Positions 1 through 7,360 of a DNA stretch of 18,658 nt are shown one piece after another. The translations under genes were made by a program, and so were the position numbers. Source of the stretch: an uncultured Clostridium sp. (GTDB lineage Bacteria; Bacillota; Clostridia; TANB77; CAG-508); NCBI GenBank assembly GCA_900556455.1, contig USOV01000020.1, forward strand, positions 1 to 18,658, in the 5' to 3' direction. Within the stretch, counting starts at the first letter, position 1. Each line of letters starts with the position of its first letter. The notes under the pieces are model-generated. The model did no database searches. It had not been told where the DNA came from and worked only from the letters and a program-made list of their open reading frames with translations.

Positions 1-911
1 TGTGTGGATTTGAAGTTGTAAATAATTATGACTGGATAAAAGATATAAATGTATTAGACTTCTTGAGAGACTATGGAAAATATTTTAATATTAACTACAT
101 GTTAGATAAAGATATAATAAGAAGAAGATTAGATACAGGAATTACATATACAGAATTTTCATATATGATATTACAAGCATTAGATTTTAAATATTTACAT
201 GAGCATAAAAATGTGGATTTAGAATGTGCAGGTTCTGACCAATGGGGAAATATTACAGCAGGAATAGACTTAATAAGAAAATCTACAGGAGATGAGGTAT
301 ATGGCTTCACAATGCCACTTGTAACAGATTCTCAAGGAAATAAATTTGGAAAAAGTGAAGGAAATGCCTTATGGTTAGATAAAGATAAAACATCAAGTTA
401 TGAATTATATCAATTCTTCCTAAATGTAGAAGATTCAATGGTAATAGATTACTTAAAAATATATACATTTTTATCAAAAGAAGAAATAGAAGAATTAGAA
501 GTAAAAAATAATGAACATCCTGAATTGAGAGAAGCACATAAAGCACTAGCAAGAGAAATAATAACATTTTTACATGGAAAAGAAGAATATGAAAAAGCAG
601 TAAGTTTAGCAGAACACTTATTTAATAATAAATTCCAAGACTTGTCTAAAAAAGATATAGAAGACCTATTTAAAAATCAAGAAAAAACAGAAGTAGAAGT
701 AGGAACAGAAATTACAGATTTTGTAGTAAACATGGGAATTGCAAAAAGTAAAAGAGAAGCAAGAGAATTTATAGCAACAGGAGCAATATCAATAAATGGA
801 GAAAAAATAACAGATTTAGATACAATAATAGATAGTAGTAAATTTATAGAAAACAAATACATAGTGGCAAGAAGAGGAAAGAAAAAATACTACTTAGGTG
901 AAATAAAATAA
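1..911 (+). CDS. tyrS: Tyrosyl-tRNA synthetase, 5'-truncated by the window edge
   Basis: Charges tRNA-Tyr with tyrosine in the cytoplasm (class I synthetase). The open frame already runs at position 3 and has no believable start in the window, so the Rossmann-fold N-terminus with the HIGH motif lies upstream. Visible parts are the catalytic-domain stretch NYDWIKDINVLDFLRDYGK, the tyrosine and tRNA-site segment SDQWGNITAGIDLI, the KMSKS-type loop as KFGKS (near 346-360), and a C-terminal S4 RNA-binding domain (about 715-900, with SKREAREFIATGAISING). The TAA stop at 909-911 is followed by a clear terminator. The sequence looks intact and conventional. A TTG at position 63 is internal, because conserved TyrRS sequence continues upstream of it. 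Confidence 0.96.
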   Translation, partial: CGFEVVNNYDWIKDINVLDFLRDYGKYFNINYMLDKDIIRRRLDTGITYTEFSYMILQALDFKYLHEHKNVDLECAGSDQWGNITAGIDLIRKSTGDEVYGFTMPLVTDSQGNKFGKSEGNALWLDKDKTSSYELYQFFLNVEDSMVIDYLKIYTFLSKEEIEELEVKNNEHPELREAHKALAREIITFLHGKEEYEKAVSLAEHLFNNKFQDLSKKDIEDLFKNQEKTEVEVGTEITDFVVNMGIAKSKREAREFIATGAISINGEKITDLDTIIDSSKFIENKYIVARRGKKKYYLGEIK

Positions 912-921
912 AAATAATAGA

Positions 922-957
922 TGTGCTTAAAAATGAAACTTTAAGCACATTTTATTT
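922..957 (+). terminator. Rho-independent terminator of tyrS
   Basis: A perfect 10-bp stem (TGTGCTTAAA at 922-931 with TTTAAGCACA at 940-949) and an 8-nt loop are followed directly by TTTTATTTTT. It lies 10 nt after the tyrS stop and before the next promoter. Confidence 0.9.
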
Positions 958-982
958 TTAAAGCGAAACAGTTTACCCTGCC

Positions 983-1011
983 TTGACAACTAACATAAAT
1001 CTTAGTATAAT
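983..1011 (+). promoter_or_regulatory. Consensus sigma-A promoter for the CNNM/CorC-type gene
   Basis: Perfect -35 TTGACA (983-988), a 17-nt spacer, and perfect -10 TATAAT (1006-1011). It lies 30 nt upstream of the start codon, so the leader is short. It probably drives the following genes up to at least the flavoprotein, since no strong T-tracted terminator intervenes. Confidence 0.85.
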
Positions 1012-1041
1012 ATTTAATGTTAAATATTAAAGAAGGGAAGA

Positions 1042-2388
1042 GTGAAAAATAAACAAATGATTTCACGACTGATAGTTTTAGTCATACTAATTGCAGTAAA
1101 TGCTTTTTTTGCTGCAGCAGAGATAGCATTCATATCTTTAAATGATGCAAAAATCGAAAAACAAAGTAAAGAAGGAAATAAAAAAGCAAAACAAATAAGA
1201 AAAACGCTTAAAGAACCAACAAGGTTTTTATCAACAATACAAATAGGCATAACGCTTGCAGGATTTCTATCTAGTGCATTTGCAGCAGATGCTTTTGCAA
1301 GTGAACTTGCACCTATATTAGATAATTTGTTACCATTAGGTTTAACTACATGGACAAACATATCTATTGTAATAATCACATTAATACTTTCATATTTCTC
1401 ACTTGTATTTGGAGAGTTAGTTCCAAAAAGAGTAGCAATGAAAAACCCAGAGAAAATAGCTTTTGGAACAATAGGAGTTGTTAAATTTATTTATACATTT
1501 ACAGCACCTTTTGTAAAACTATTAACATGGTCAACAAATGTAGTTTCTAAAATGTTTGGAGTTACAGGTGCAGAAGAAGAAGTTGTAACAGAAGAAGAAA
1601 TTAGAATGATGGTTGATGTTGGAGAAGAAAAAGGTTCTATAGAAGAAAATGAGAAAGAACTAATAAATAATGTATTTGAATTTAATGATAAAGTTGTTTC
1701 AGAAGTAATGATTCATAGAAAAGAAATATATGCAATAGATGTAAACTCAGATATAGAAGATATTTTATCAGACTTGAAGGAATATAAATATAGTAGAATA
1801 CCTGTATATGAAGATAATATTGATAATATTGTAGGTATGCTTTATATAAAAGATTTACTAGCATATGTATATTTGAAAAAAGAAGTAAAGATTAAAAAAT
1901 TAATGAGAGAAGCATACTTCGTGCCAGAAAATAAACCTATAAATGACTTGTTTAGAGACCTTCAAAAAAACAAACACCAAATAGCAATTGTACTTGATGA
2001 ATATGGAGGAACAGCTGGACTAATTACAATGGAGGACATAATTGAAGAATTAGTTGGAAATATATTTGACGAATATGATGATATAGAACCAGAATATGAG
2101 CAAATAGATGAAAACACATTTAGAATAAGCGGAAGCGTTTCAATATTTGATTTAAGAAAAATATTAGAAATAGAAGATATACCAGAAGGAGATTATGATA
2201 CATTATCAGGGTATTTAATTGAATTATTAGGACGTATTCCAGAAGATGATGAAATGCCAGAAATAGAAACTGACAAAGTAACATATAAAATTGAAGACTA
2301 TGAAGATAAAAGAATTTTATGGGTAAAGGCTTGTAAGAATAATAAAGTAGAAATAGAAAAACCTGAACAAGCTAAAGACGAAGAATAA
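1042..2388 (+). CDS. CNNM/CorC (HlyC)-family membrane protein with paired CBS domains
   Basis: Membrane protein of the hemolysin-C/CNNM family, which is linked to divalent cation (Mg2+ or Co2+) efflux or homeostasis; the exact substrate cannot be read here. It has 448 aa. A DUF21/CNNM membrane domain occupies residues 1 to about 170, with hydrophobic segments near 6-30, 62-85, 104-126 and 140-165. An acidic linker (EEEVVTEEEIRMMVDVGEEKG, about 178-198) follows. The CBS pair spans about 217-340 (SRIPVYEDNIDNIVGMLYIKD and QIAIVLDEYGGTAGLITMED). A C-terminal CorC_HlyC domain spans about 350-432 and a charged tail follows. The start is GTG at 1042, chosen because AAGGG at 1033-1037 sits just upstream; the next ATG at 1057 would be 19 nt away. 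It is the first gene behind a consensus promoter. Length and domain order are normal. Confidence 0.92.
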   Translation: MKNKQMISRLIVLVILIAVNAFFAAAEIAFISLNDAKIEKQSKEGNKKAKQIRKTLKEPTRFLSTIQIGITLAGFLSSAFAADAFASELAPILDNLLPLGLTTWTNISIVIITLILSYFSLVFGELVPKRVAMKNPEKIAFGTIGVVKFIYTFTAPFVKLLTWSTNVVSKMFGVTGAEEEVVTEEEIRMMVDVGEEKGSIEENEKELINNVFEFNDKVVSEVMIHRKEIYAIDVNSDIEDILSDLKEYKYSRIPVYEDNIDNIVGMLYIKDLLAYVYLKKEVKIKKLMREAYFVPENKPINDLFRDLQKNKHQIAIVLDEYGGTAGLITMEDIIEELVGNIFDEYDDIEPEYEQIDENTFRISGSVSIFDLRKILEIEDIPEGDYDTLSGYLIELLGRIPEDDEMPEIETDKVTYKIEDYEDKRILWVKACKNNKVEIEKPEQAKDEE

Positions 2389-2395
2389 AAATAGG

Positions 2396-2420
2396 GGGCG
2401 GAAATAAACACTTTCCGCCC
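2396..2420 (+). other. Intergenic hairpin between the CNNM/CorC-type gene and the PLP-enzyme gene
   Basis: Perfect 9-bp stem GGGCGGAAA (2396-2404) with TTTCCGCCC (2412-2420) and a 7-nt loop. On the + strand it is followed by TTAAAAAAGG rather than a T-run, so it is at best a weak terminator. It ends 6 nt before the AAAGGAG ribosome binding site (2426-2432) of the next gene. The word TAGGGGGCG at 2392-2400 recurs at 12267-12275, also just after a stop codon. Confidence 0.6.
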
Positions 2421-2438
2421 TTAAAAAAGGAGAAAAAT

Positions 2439-3680
2439 ATGTACAAAGAATTAGGAATAAAGTCAGAAATAATAGAATTATCAGAAAAAGTAGAACAAGA
2501 ACTACAAGAAGAATTTAAAAAAATAGACAAAATAAAAGAATATAACAGTATAAAAGTATTAAAAGCAATGCAGAACAACAAAATATCAGACATGCATTTT
2601 GGAAGTACATCTGGATATGGTTATGGTGATATAGGAAGAGATACCATAGAAAAAGTATTTGCCCAATGCTTAGGGGCAGAAGATGCACTAGTTAGAAATC
2701 AATTTATTTCTGGAACACATGCATTAACAGTAGCATTGTTTGGAATGTTAAGACCAGGAGATACAATGCTTAGTATTAATGGAAAACCATATGACACATT
2801 AGATGAAGTAATAGGAATAGTAGAAAATAAAAGTTCATTAAGAAGTTATGGAGTAAATTATGAACAAATAGACTTAATAGGAAATGATTTTGATACAGAA
2901 AAAATAGTAGAAAGAGCCAAAAAAGTAAATATAAAATTAATATGTATGCAACGCTCTAAAGGTTATGCAATTAGAAAAAGCTTAAGCTTAGAATCAATAA
3001 AAAATATTATTTCTGAGATAAGAAAAGTAAATAAAGAAGCAATTATAATGGTAGACAACTGTTATGGAGAATTTGTAGATATTATAGAACCATTAGCCTT
3101 AGGGGCAGATTTAATAGTAGGTTCATTAATTAAAAACCTAGGTGGAGGAATAGCACCAAACGGAGCCTATATTGCAGGGAAAAAAGAATTAGTTGAACTT
3201 GCAGCAGAAAGGCTTACTGCACCAGGACTTGGAAAAGAGGTTGGACCAACTTTAGGAATAAACAAACAAATATTACAAGGACTATTTTTAGCTCCACAAG
3301 TTGTAGCAAATAGTGTAAAAACAGCAGTATTTGCAAGTAGAATGTTAGAAAAATTGGGTTATAATGTAGAACCAAGATTTAATGATAAAAGAACAGATAT
3401 AGTTCAAACTATTGAGTTTAAACGACCAGAAGAATTAATTAAATTCTGCCAAGGAATACAAAAAGGTTCACCAGTAGATTCTAACTCAATTCCAGAACCA
3501 TGGGACATGCCTGGATATACAGACCAAGTGATTATGGCAGCTGGAACTTTTGTACAAGGTTCATCAATAGAACTTTCTTGCGATGCACCAATTAGACCAC
3601 CATATACAGCATTTCTACAAGGGGGATTAACATATGAGTATGGGAAAATTGGAGTGCTAACAGCAATAAATAATTTGTAG
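2439..3680 (+). CDS. ynbB: YnbB-type PLP-dependent enzyme (methionine gamma-lyase / aluminium-resistance family)
   Basis: Fold-type I PLP enzyme of the family annotated as 'methionine gamma-lyase family' or 'aluminium resistance protein' (YnbB in Bacillus). The real substrate of this family is not firmly established; C-S lyase activity on sulfur amino acids is the usual assumption. It has 413 aa, a normal length. Visible features are an N-terminal glycine-rich stretch (STSGYGYGDIGRDT, about 56-69), VRNQFISGTHA (about 85-95) near the cofactor phosphate, Asp206 in MVDNCYGE expected to contact the pyridine nitrogen, and Lys232 in GSLIKNLGGG as the likely Schiff-base lysine. The start ATG is preceded by AAAGGAG with 6-nt spacing. 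The next gene follows after 14 nt, so the two are probably co-transcribed. Confidence 0.9.
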   Translation: MYKELGIKSEIIELSEKVEQELQEEFKKIDKIKEYNSIKVLKAMQNNKISDMHFGSTSGYGYGDIGRDTIEKVFAQCLGAEDALVRNQFISGTHALTVALFGMLRPGDTMLSINGKPYDTLDEVIGIVENKSSLRSYGVNYEQIDLIGNDFDTEKIVERAKKVNIKLICMQRSKGYAIRKSLSLESIKNIISEIRKVNKEAIIMVDNCYGEFVDIIEPLALGADLIVGSLIKNLGGGIAPNGAYIAGKKELVELAAERLTAPGLGKEVGPTLGINKQILQGLFLAPQVVANSVKTAVFASRMLEKLGYNVEPRFNDKRTDIVQTIEFKRPEELIKFCQGIQKGSPVDSNSIPEPWDMPGYTDQVIMAAGTFVQGSSIELSCDAPIRPPYTAFLQGGLTYEYGKIGVLTAINNL

Positions 3681-3694
3681 GAGAGAGGAAAAAT

Positions 3695-4944
3695 ATGAAT
3701 GTATTAATTATAGGTGGAGGACCTGCAGGAATGATGGCAGCCATAACTTCCGCAGAACAAGGAAATAATGTAACAATATTAGAAAAAATGAATTCATGTG
3801 GAAAAAAACTGTTAATTACAGGAAAAGGAAGATGTAATATTACAAATTCTGCTAATATTGATGATTTTTTTAAGAATATTCCAGGAAATCCTAGGTTTTT
3901 ATACAGCAGTTTTAATAATTTTAATAATGAAGATATAGTAAAATTTTTAGAAACTCAAGGTGTAAAAACTAAAGTAGAAAGAGGAGGAAGGATTTTCCCA
4001 GTCTCAGATAAATCAATTGATGTATTAAATGCTTTTAATCATAGATTAAAGGAGTTAAACGTAAAAATTATTACCAATTGTAAAGTAAAAAAGATTCTAG
4101 TAGAAGGAGACACTATAAAAGGTGTACAAACAGAACAAAATAAAACCTTCTTAGTAGATAAGGTAATACTTGCAACTGGTGGAAGAAGTTATCCGGTAAC
4201 AGGTTCGACTGGAGACGGCTATAAAATGGTAGAAGAACTTCGGACATACAATAATAGAAACTAAGCCAGCATTAGTTCCATTAACATGTAATAATAATAC
4301 ATCACTAGAAATATGTAAAGGAATGCAAGGACTATCATTGAAAAATGTAGGGATAAAATTAATATGCTCAAATAAAACAATGTATGAAGATTTTGGTGAA
4401 ATGTTATTTACACACTTTGGAGTGTCAGGACCAATAATATTAAGTACATCATCAGTATTACTTAGAGTTAAAAATGTGGAAGAACTATTAAAACAAAATG
4501 AAGTAAAATTACAAATAGATTTAAAACCAGCGCTTGATAAAGAAAAACTTGATTTAAGAATAAGAAGAGATTTTGAGGAAGTAAAAAATAAACAATATAA
4601 AAACAGTTTAGATAATTTACTACCACAAAAAATGATACCAGTATTTATAAAATATACTAAAATAAATCCAGAAAAAAAGGTAAATGAAATAACAAAAGAA
4701 GAAAGAAAAGCCATTGAGGATAGTTTAAAATGCTTTGAAATAACAATAAATGGCTTTGGAAGAATGGAAGAAGCAATAATTACAGCAGGAGGAATAAGTA
4801 CAAAAGAAATAAATCCTAAAACAATGGAATCTAAAATTGTCGAAGGATTGTATTTCGCCGGAGAAATAATAGATGTAGATGCTTTAACTCGGTGGATTTA
4901 ATTTACAGATTGCATATTCTACAGGATATACAGCAGGATTATAA
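3695..4944 (+). pseudogene. HI0933/BaiN-type FAD-dependent oxidoreductase, two +1 frameshifts
   Basis: Flavoprotein of the HI0933/YhiN/BaiN family (NAD(P)/FAD-dependent oxidoreductase); the reaction is unknown for most members. The FAD-binding GGGPAG is at residues 7-12, followed by CGKKLLITGKGRCNIT and a second dinucleotide-fold strand VILATGGRSYPVTGSTGDGYK. The frame then breaks at 4240-4241. Dropping one base there restores LGHTIIETKPALVPLT and the frame read from 4242 to 4889. A second single extra base at 4889-4890 disrupts GEIIDVDALT/GGFNLQIAYSTGYTAGL; dropping it gives the normal C-terminus ending at TAA 4942-4944. The corrected length is 415 aa, exactly family size, and 1250 nt minus 2 is divisible by three. 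The start ATG has a GGAGAGAGG site upstream. As read, only a 189-aa N-terminal piece would be made. Either a recent pseudogene or sequence error. Confidence 0.88.
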
Positions 4945-4962
4945 AAATTTAAGAGGTAAAAG

Positions 4963-5570
4963 ATGAAATTTAAAACCATTAATCAAAATGCAAGAGCAGA
5001 AGTTATAGAAAAAAAATCAAGATTTATTGCAAATATTTTCTATATAGAAACTGTTAAACAAGCTGAAGAATATATAAAAAAGATAAAAAAAGAATATTAT
5101 GATGCGAAACACAATTGTTTCGCATATATAATTACGGAGCTAGACCGGAACAACAGCAAAAAAATATAGTGATGATGCAGAACCTTCTGGAACAGCTGGG
5201 GCTCCAATACTTAAAATTTTAACAGAACAGAATTTATCAAATGTATTAGTAATAGTTACAAGATATTTTGGAGGAATTTTGCTTGGAAAAGGTGGATTAG
5301 TTAGAGCATATTCTCGGGGCAACATTAGAAGGATTAAAAAAAACTGACTATATACAAAAAGCGATAGGCTATGAAGTAAAAGTAGAATCATCTTATAAAG
5401 ACTTAGAACAAATAAAATATGAATTAGAAAAAAACAAAATAAAAATTGTAAAAACAGAATATAAAGAAAACATAGAATTATTGCTGGAAATTCCAGAAGA
5501 AAAAATGGAGATGGTAAAATCTTTAAACATAAAAACAGAAAAAACAACAAAAAAATACGTTGAAATATAA
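4963..5570 (+). pseudogene. yigZ: YigZ/IMPACT-family protein gene, frameshifted
   Basis: Member of the YigZ/YvyE (UPF0029, IMPACT N-terminal) family. The eukaryotic relative IMPACT acts on translational stress signalling; the bacterial role is unclear. The N-terminal part reads KKSRFIANIFYIET and YYDAKHNCFAYII, then the frame is lost between 5131 and 5165 (net +1, exact event not resolvable). The next frame carries the family signature YSDDAEPSGTAG, VTRYFGGILLGKGGLVRAYS. A second single extra base at 5314-5315 turns RAYS-GATLEGLKK out of frame. The third frame continues through the C-terminal DUF1949-like domain to TAA at 5568-5570. Corrected length is about 201 aa, normal for the family. It starts 18 nt after the flavoprotein stop with an AAGAGGT site. 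As read it would give a 68-aa fragment. Confidence 0.87.
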
Positions 5571-5610
5571 ATACTTACAAGCAAAATTAGAAAAAATTTC
5601 CAGAAAACTA

Positions 5611-5639
5611 TTGCATTTAGATGAAATTAATATTATAAT
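5611..5639 (+). promoter_or_regulatory. Sigma-A-type promoter upstream of spo0A
   Basis: TTGCAT (5611-5616), 17-nt spacer, TATAAT (5634-5639), in the 115-nt gap between the yigZ stop and the spo0A start. The same -35/spacer/-10 combination occurs before ligA. I see no clear 0A box in this gap. Confidence 0.6.
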
Positions 5640-5685
5640 TCGAAATGTAAATTTTTTACAATTCAAAAATTTGGGAGGTATTGAA

Positions 5686-6507
5686 GTGAAAGAAAAAACA
5701 ACAATTTTGATTGCAGATGACAATGCAGATTTTGCGATGACTTTAGTCAGATATTTAGAAAAAGAGGAGGATATGGAAGTTATAGGAGTAGCCAAAAATG
5801 GTAAAGAGGCTTGCGACATGGTGGTAAATACTCAGCCAGATGTACTATTACTAGATGTAATAATGCCATATTTAGATGGTATTGGAGTATTAGAATACAT
5901 AAATTCAGCAAACATTGATAAAAAACCAATTTGTATAATGCTATCAGCAGTAGGACAAGCAAAAATAACACAAACAGCTATATCATTGGGAGCAGAATAC
6001 TATGTAGTAAAACCATTTGATATTGAAATTTTAATAAAAAGAATAAAAGAAATAAAAAATTATAAACCAACAACTGCACAAAATTGTTATAGTAATAATA
6101 GAGAAGTAAAAGTACCTTATATAGATATAGCAGAAAATAATAAAAAAGATGAAGAAGTTTTAGAAGCATTAGTAACAAATATAATACACGAATTAGGTGT
6201 ACCAGCACATATAAAAGGTTACCAATATTTAAGAGAAGCAATAATAATGGTAATAAAAAATATAGATATAATAAATCAAATAACAAAACAATTATATCCA
6301 GAAATTGCAAGAAAATTTAAAACTACTCCATCAAGAGTAGAAAGAGCAATACGTCATGCAATAGAAGTAGCATGGAGTAGAGGTCAACAAGATACAGTAG
6401 AAAGCATCTTTGGATACACAATCTCAGCAGCTAAAGGAAAACCAACAAACTCAGAATTTATAGCAATGATAGCTGATAAATTAAGATTAGAATTAAAAAC
6501 AGCATAA
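5686..6507 (+). CDS. spo0A: Spo0A, stage 0 sporulation response regulator
   Basis: Master transcription factor for entry into sporulation; it binds 0A boxes (TGNCGAA core) when phosphorylated. The start is GTG at 5686, preceded by GGGAGG (5673-5678, 7-nt gap), giving 273 aa, the usual Spo0A size. An upstream extension of this frame to 5560 lacks family sequence. The receiver domain spans residues about 4-122: acidic pocket Asp11/Asp12, phosphoacceptor Asp57 in LLLDVIMP, Ser87, and Lys109 in VVKPFD. The C-terminal DNA-binding domain (about 155-270) is highly conserved: IIHELGVPAHIKGYQYLREA, TTPSRVERAIRHAIEVAW and the FGYT...KGKPTNSEFIA segment. It looks intact and functional. Upstream is the broken yigZ, not spoIVB, which is the usual neighbour in many spore-formers. 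A palindromic terminator follows. Confidence 0.97.
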   Translation: MKEKTTILIADDNADFAMTLVRYLEKEEDMEVIGVAKNGKEACDMVVNTQPDVLLLDVIMPYLDGIGVLEYINSANIDKKPICIMLSAVGQAKITQTAISLGAEYYVVKPFDIEILIKRIKEIKNYKPTTAQNCYSNNREVKVPYIDIAENNKKDEEVLEALVTNIIHELGVPAHIKGYQYLREAIIMVIKNIDIINQITKQLYPEIARKFKTTPSRVERAIRHAIEVAWSRGQQDTVESIFGYTISAAKGKPTNSEFIAMIADKLRLELKTA

Positions 6508-6527
6508 ATTATTATTTAATAAAAGTG

Positions 6528-6555
6528 TAAGGTCAGACATTAATGTCTGACCTTA
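6528..6555 (+). terminator. 28-nt perfect palindrome after spo0A, probable terminator
   Basis: TAAGGTCAGACATT (6528-6541) is followed directly by its exact reverse complement AATGTCTGACCTTA (6542-6555). As RNA this gives a stem of about 12 bp with a 4-nt loop, 20 nt after the spo0A stop. The downstream flank is AT-rich (TATTAATTTAT) but not a pure T-run. The upstream flank carries AAAA, so it may work in both directions. Confidence 0.65.
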
Positions 6556-6584
6556 TATTAATTTATAAAAATTATAAATTAATA

Positions 6585-6613
6585 TTGCGTATAAAACTTA
6601 ATTATGATAATAT
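6585..6613 (+). promoter_or_regulatory. Candidate promoter for rpiB
   Basis: TTGCGT (6585-6590), 17-nt spacer, TAATAT (6608-6613); an overlapping GATAAT begins at 6606. It lies in the gap between the spo0A terminator and rpiB. A 6-bp hairpin (GAGCAC 6655-6660 with GTGCTC 6664-6669) lies in the predicted leader, 14 nt before the ribosome binding site. Confidence 0.4.
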
Positions 6614-6696
6614 TTAAATATGAAATTTAGATAGTGTTAAGCAAAAATGTAGCGGAGCACAGTGTGCTCTATATAAAATTTATGAGGAGGAAAATT

Positions 6697-7143
6697 ATGA
6701 TAGCAATAGGTGCAGATCATGGGGGATATAAATTAAAAGAAGAAATAAAAAAATATTTTGATGAACAAGGAATAGAATATAAAGACTTTGGAACATACTC
6801 AGAAGAAAGAGTAGATTATCCTGATATTGCAAAAGAAGTATCAAAAGCAGTACAATCAAAAAAATGTGATAGAGGAATATTAATATGCCGTTCTGGATAT
6901 GGAATGAGCATGGTAGCAAATAAATTTAAAGGAATAAGAAGTGCTCCATGTTTTGAGGAAACAGCTGCAAAATTTTCTAGAATGCATAATGACTCAAATA
7001 TGCTTGCATTAGGAGCAGACTATGTAACAACAAGTAAAGCTATTCAAATAGTAAGAGTATGGATAGCAACAGAATTCGAAGGAGGAAGACATAGCGACAG
7101 ACTTGCATTAATAGAAGAAATAGAAAAAGAAAATATGAAATAA
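6697..7143 (+). CDS. rpiB: Ribose-5-phosphate isomerase B (RpiB/LacAB family)
   Basis: Interconverts ribose 5-phosphate and ribulose 5-phosphate in the pentose phosphate pathway (family RpiB/LacA/LacB, so a related aldose-phosphate substrate is possible). The start ATG at 6697 is set by GAGGAGG (6684-6690, 6-nt gap); the frame extends upstream to 6634 but without family sequence. It has 148 aa, normal for RpiB. Motifs are GADHGGYKLKE (5-15), DYPDIA (40-45), the catalytic-cysteine loop ILICRSGYGMSMVANK with Cys64, and the conserved MHND. In most RpiB proteins the cysteine is followed by G-[TS]-G; here Arg65-Ser66-Gly67 follows. The stop is only 10 nt from the pheS leader promoter, with no terminator between, so transcripts may run into the T-box. 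Confidence 0.93.
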   Translation: MIAIGADHGGYKLKEEIKKYFDEQGIEYKDFGTYSEERVDYPDIAKEVSKAVQSKKCDRGILICRSGYGMSMVANKFKGIRSAPCFEETAAKFSRMHNDSNMLALGADYVTTSKAIQIVRVWIATEFEGGRHSDRLALIEEIEKENMK

Positions 7144-7153
7144 GCCAAAAATA

Positions 7154-7182
7154 TTGTATTATTTTAAAAAATGTGATATTAT
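7154..7182 (+). promoter_or_regulatory. Promoter of the pheST T-box leader
   Basis: TTGTAT (7154-7159), 17-nt spacer, TATTAT (7177-7182) with TGTG a few bases upstream of the -10. It begins 10 nt after the rpiB stop. Transcription would start near 7189, shortly before Stem I of the T-box. Confidence 0.55.
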
Positions 7183-7360
7183 ATTTTGCAGAAAAAATAA
7201 AACCGTTAAAAAAGCAAAGTAAAATACTTGAAAAATACATTATAAGAGAAAATAGGCCATGGGCTGGAAGCCTATTTATGTATAAGTATTTGAAATTTCA
7301 CTTTCTAGGTCTTTTATTGAAATTGCAGTAGGTAGAAGCGGTTGCAACGTTATAGCTGTA

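Noticed and set aside
4323..4901. Treating the second segment of the flavoprotein as its own gene starting at ATG 4323
   Set aside because: Conserved family sequence continues upstream in the same frame to 4242 and there is no ribosome binding site before 4323; it is a fragment of the 3695 gene.
4236..5320. Programmed ribosomal frameshifting or a decoding trick at TCGG in the two broken genes
   Set aside because: There is no known slippery sequence, stop-codon context or stimulatory structure at these sites. Three or four programmed shifts in two housekeeping-type genes is implausible compared with error or decay.
6655..6669. Small hairpin GAGCAC/GTGCTC in the rpiB leader as a riboswitch
   Set aside because: Only 6 bp with a 3-nt loop and no conserved aptamer around it; noted with the promoter entry but not claimed as regulatory.
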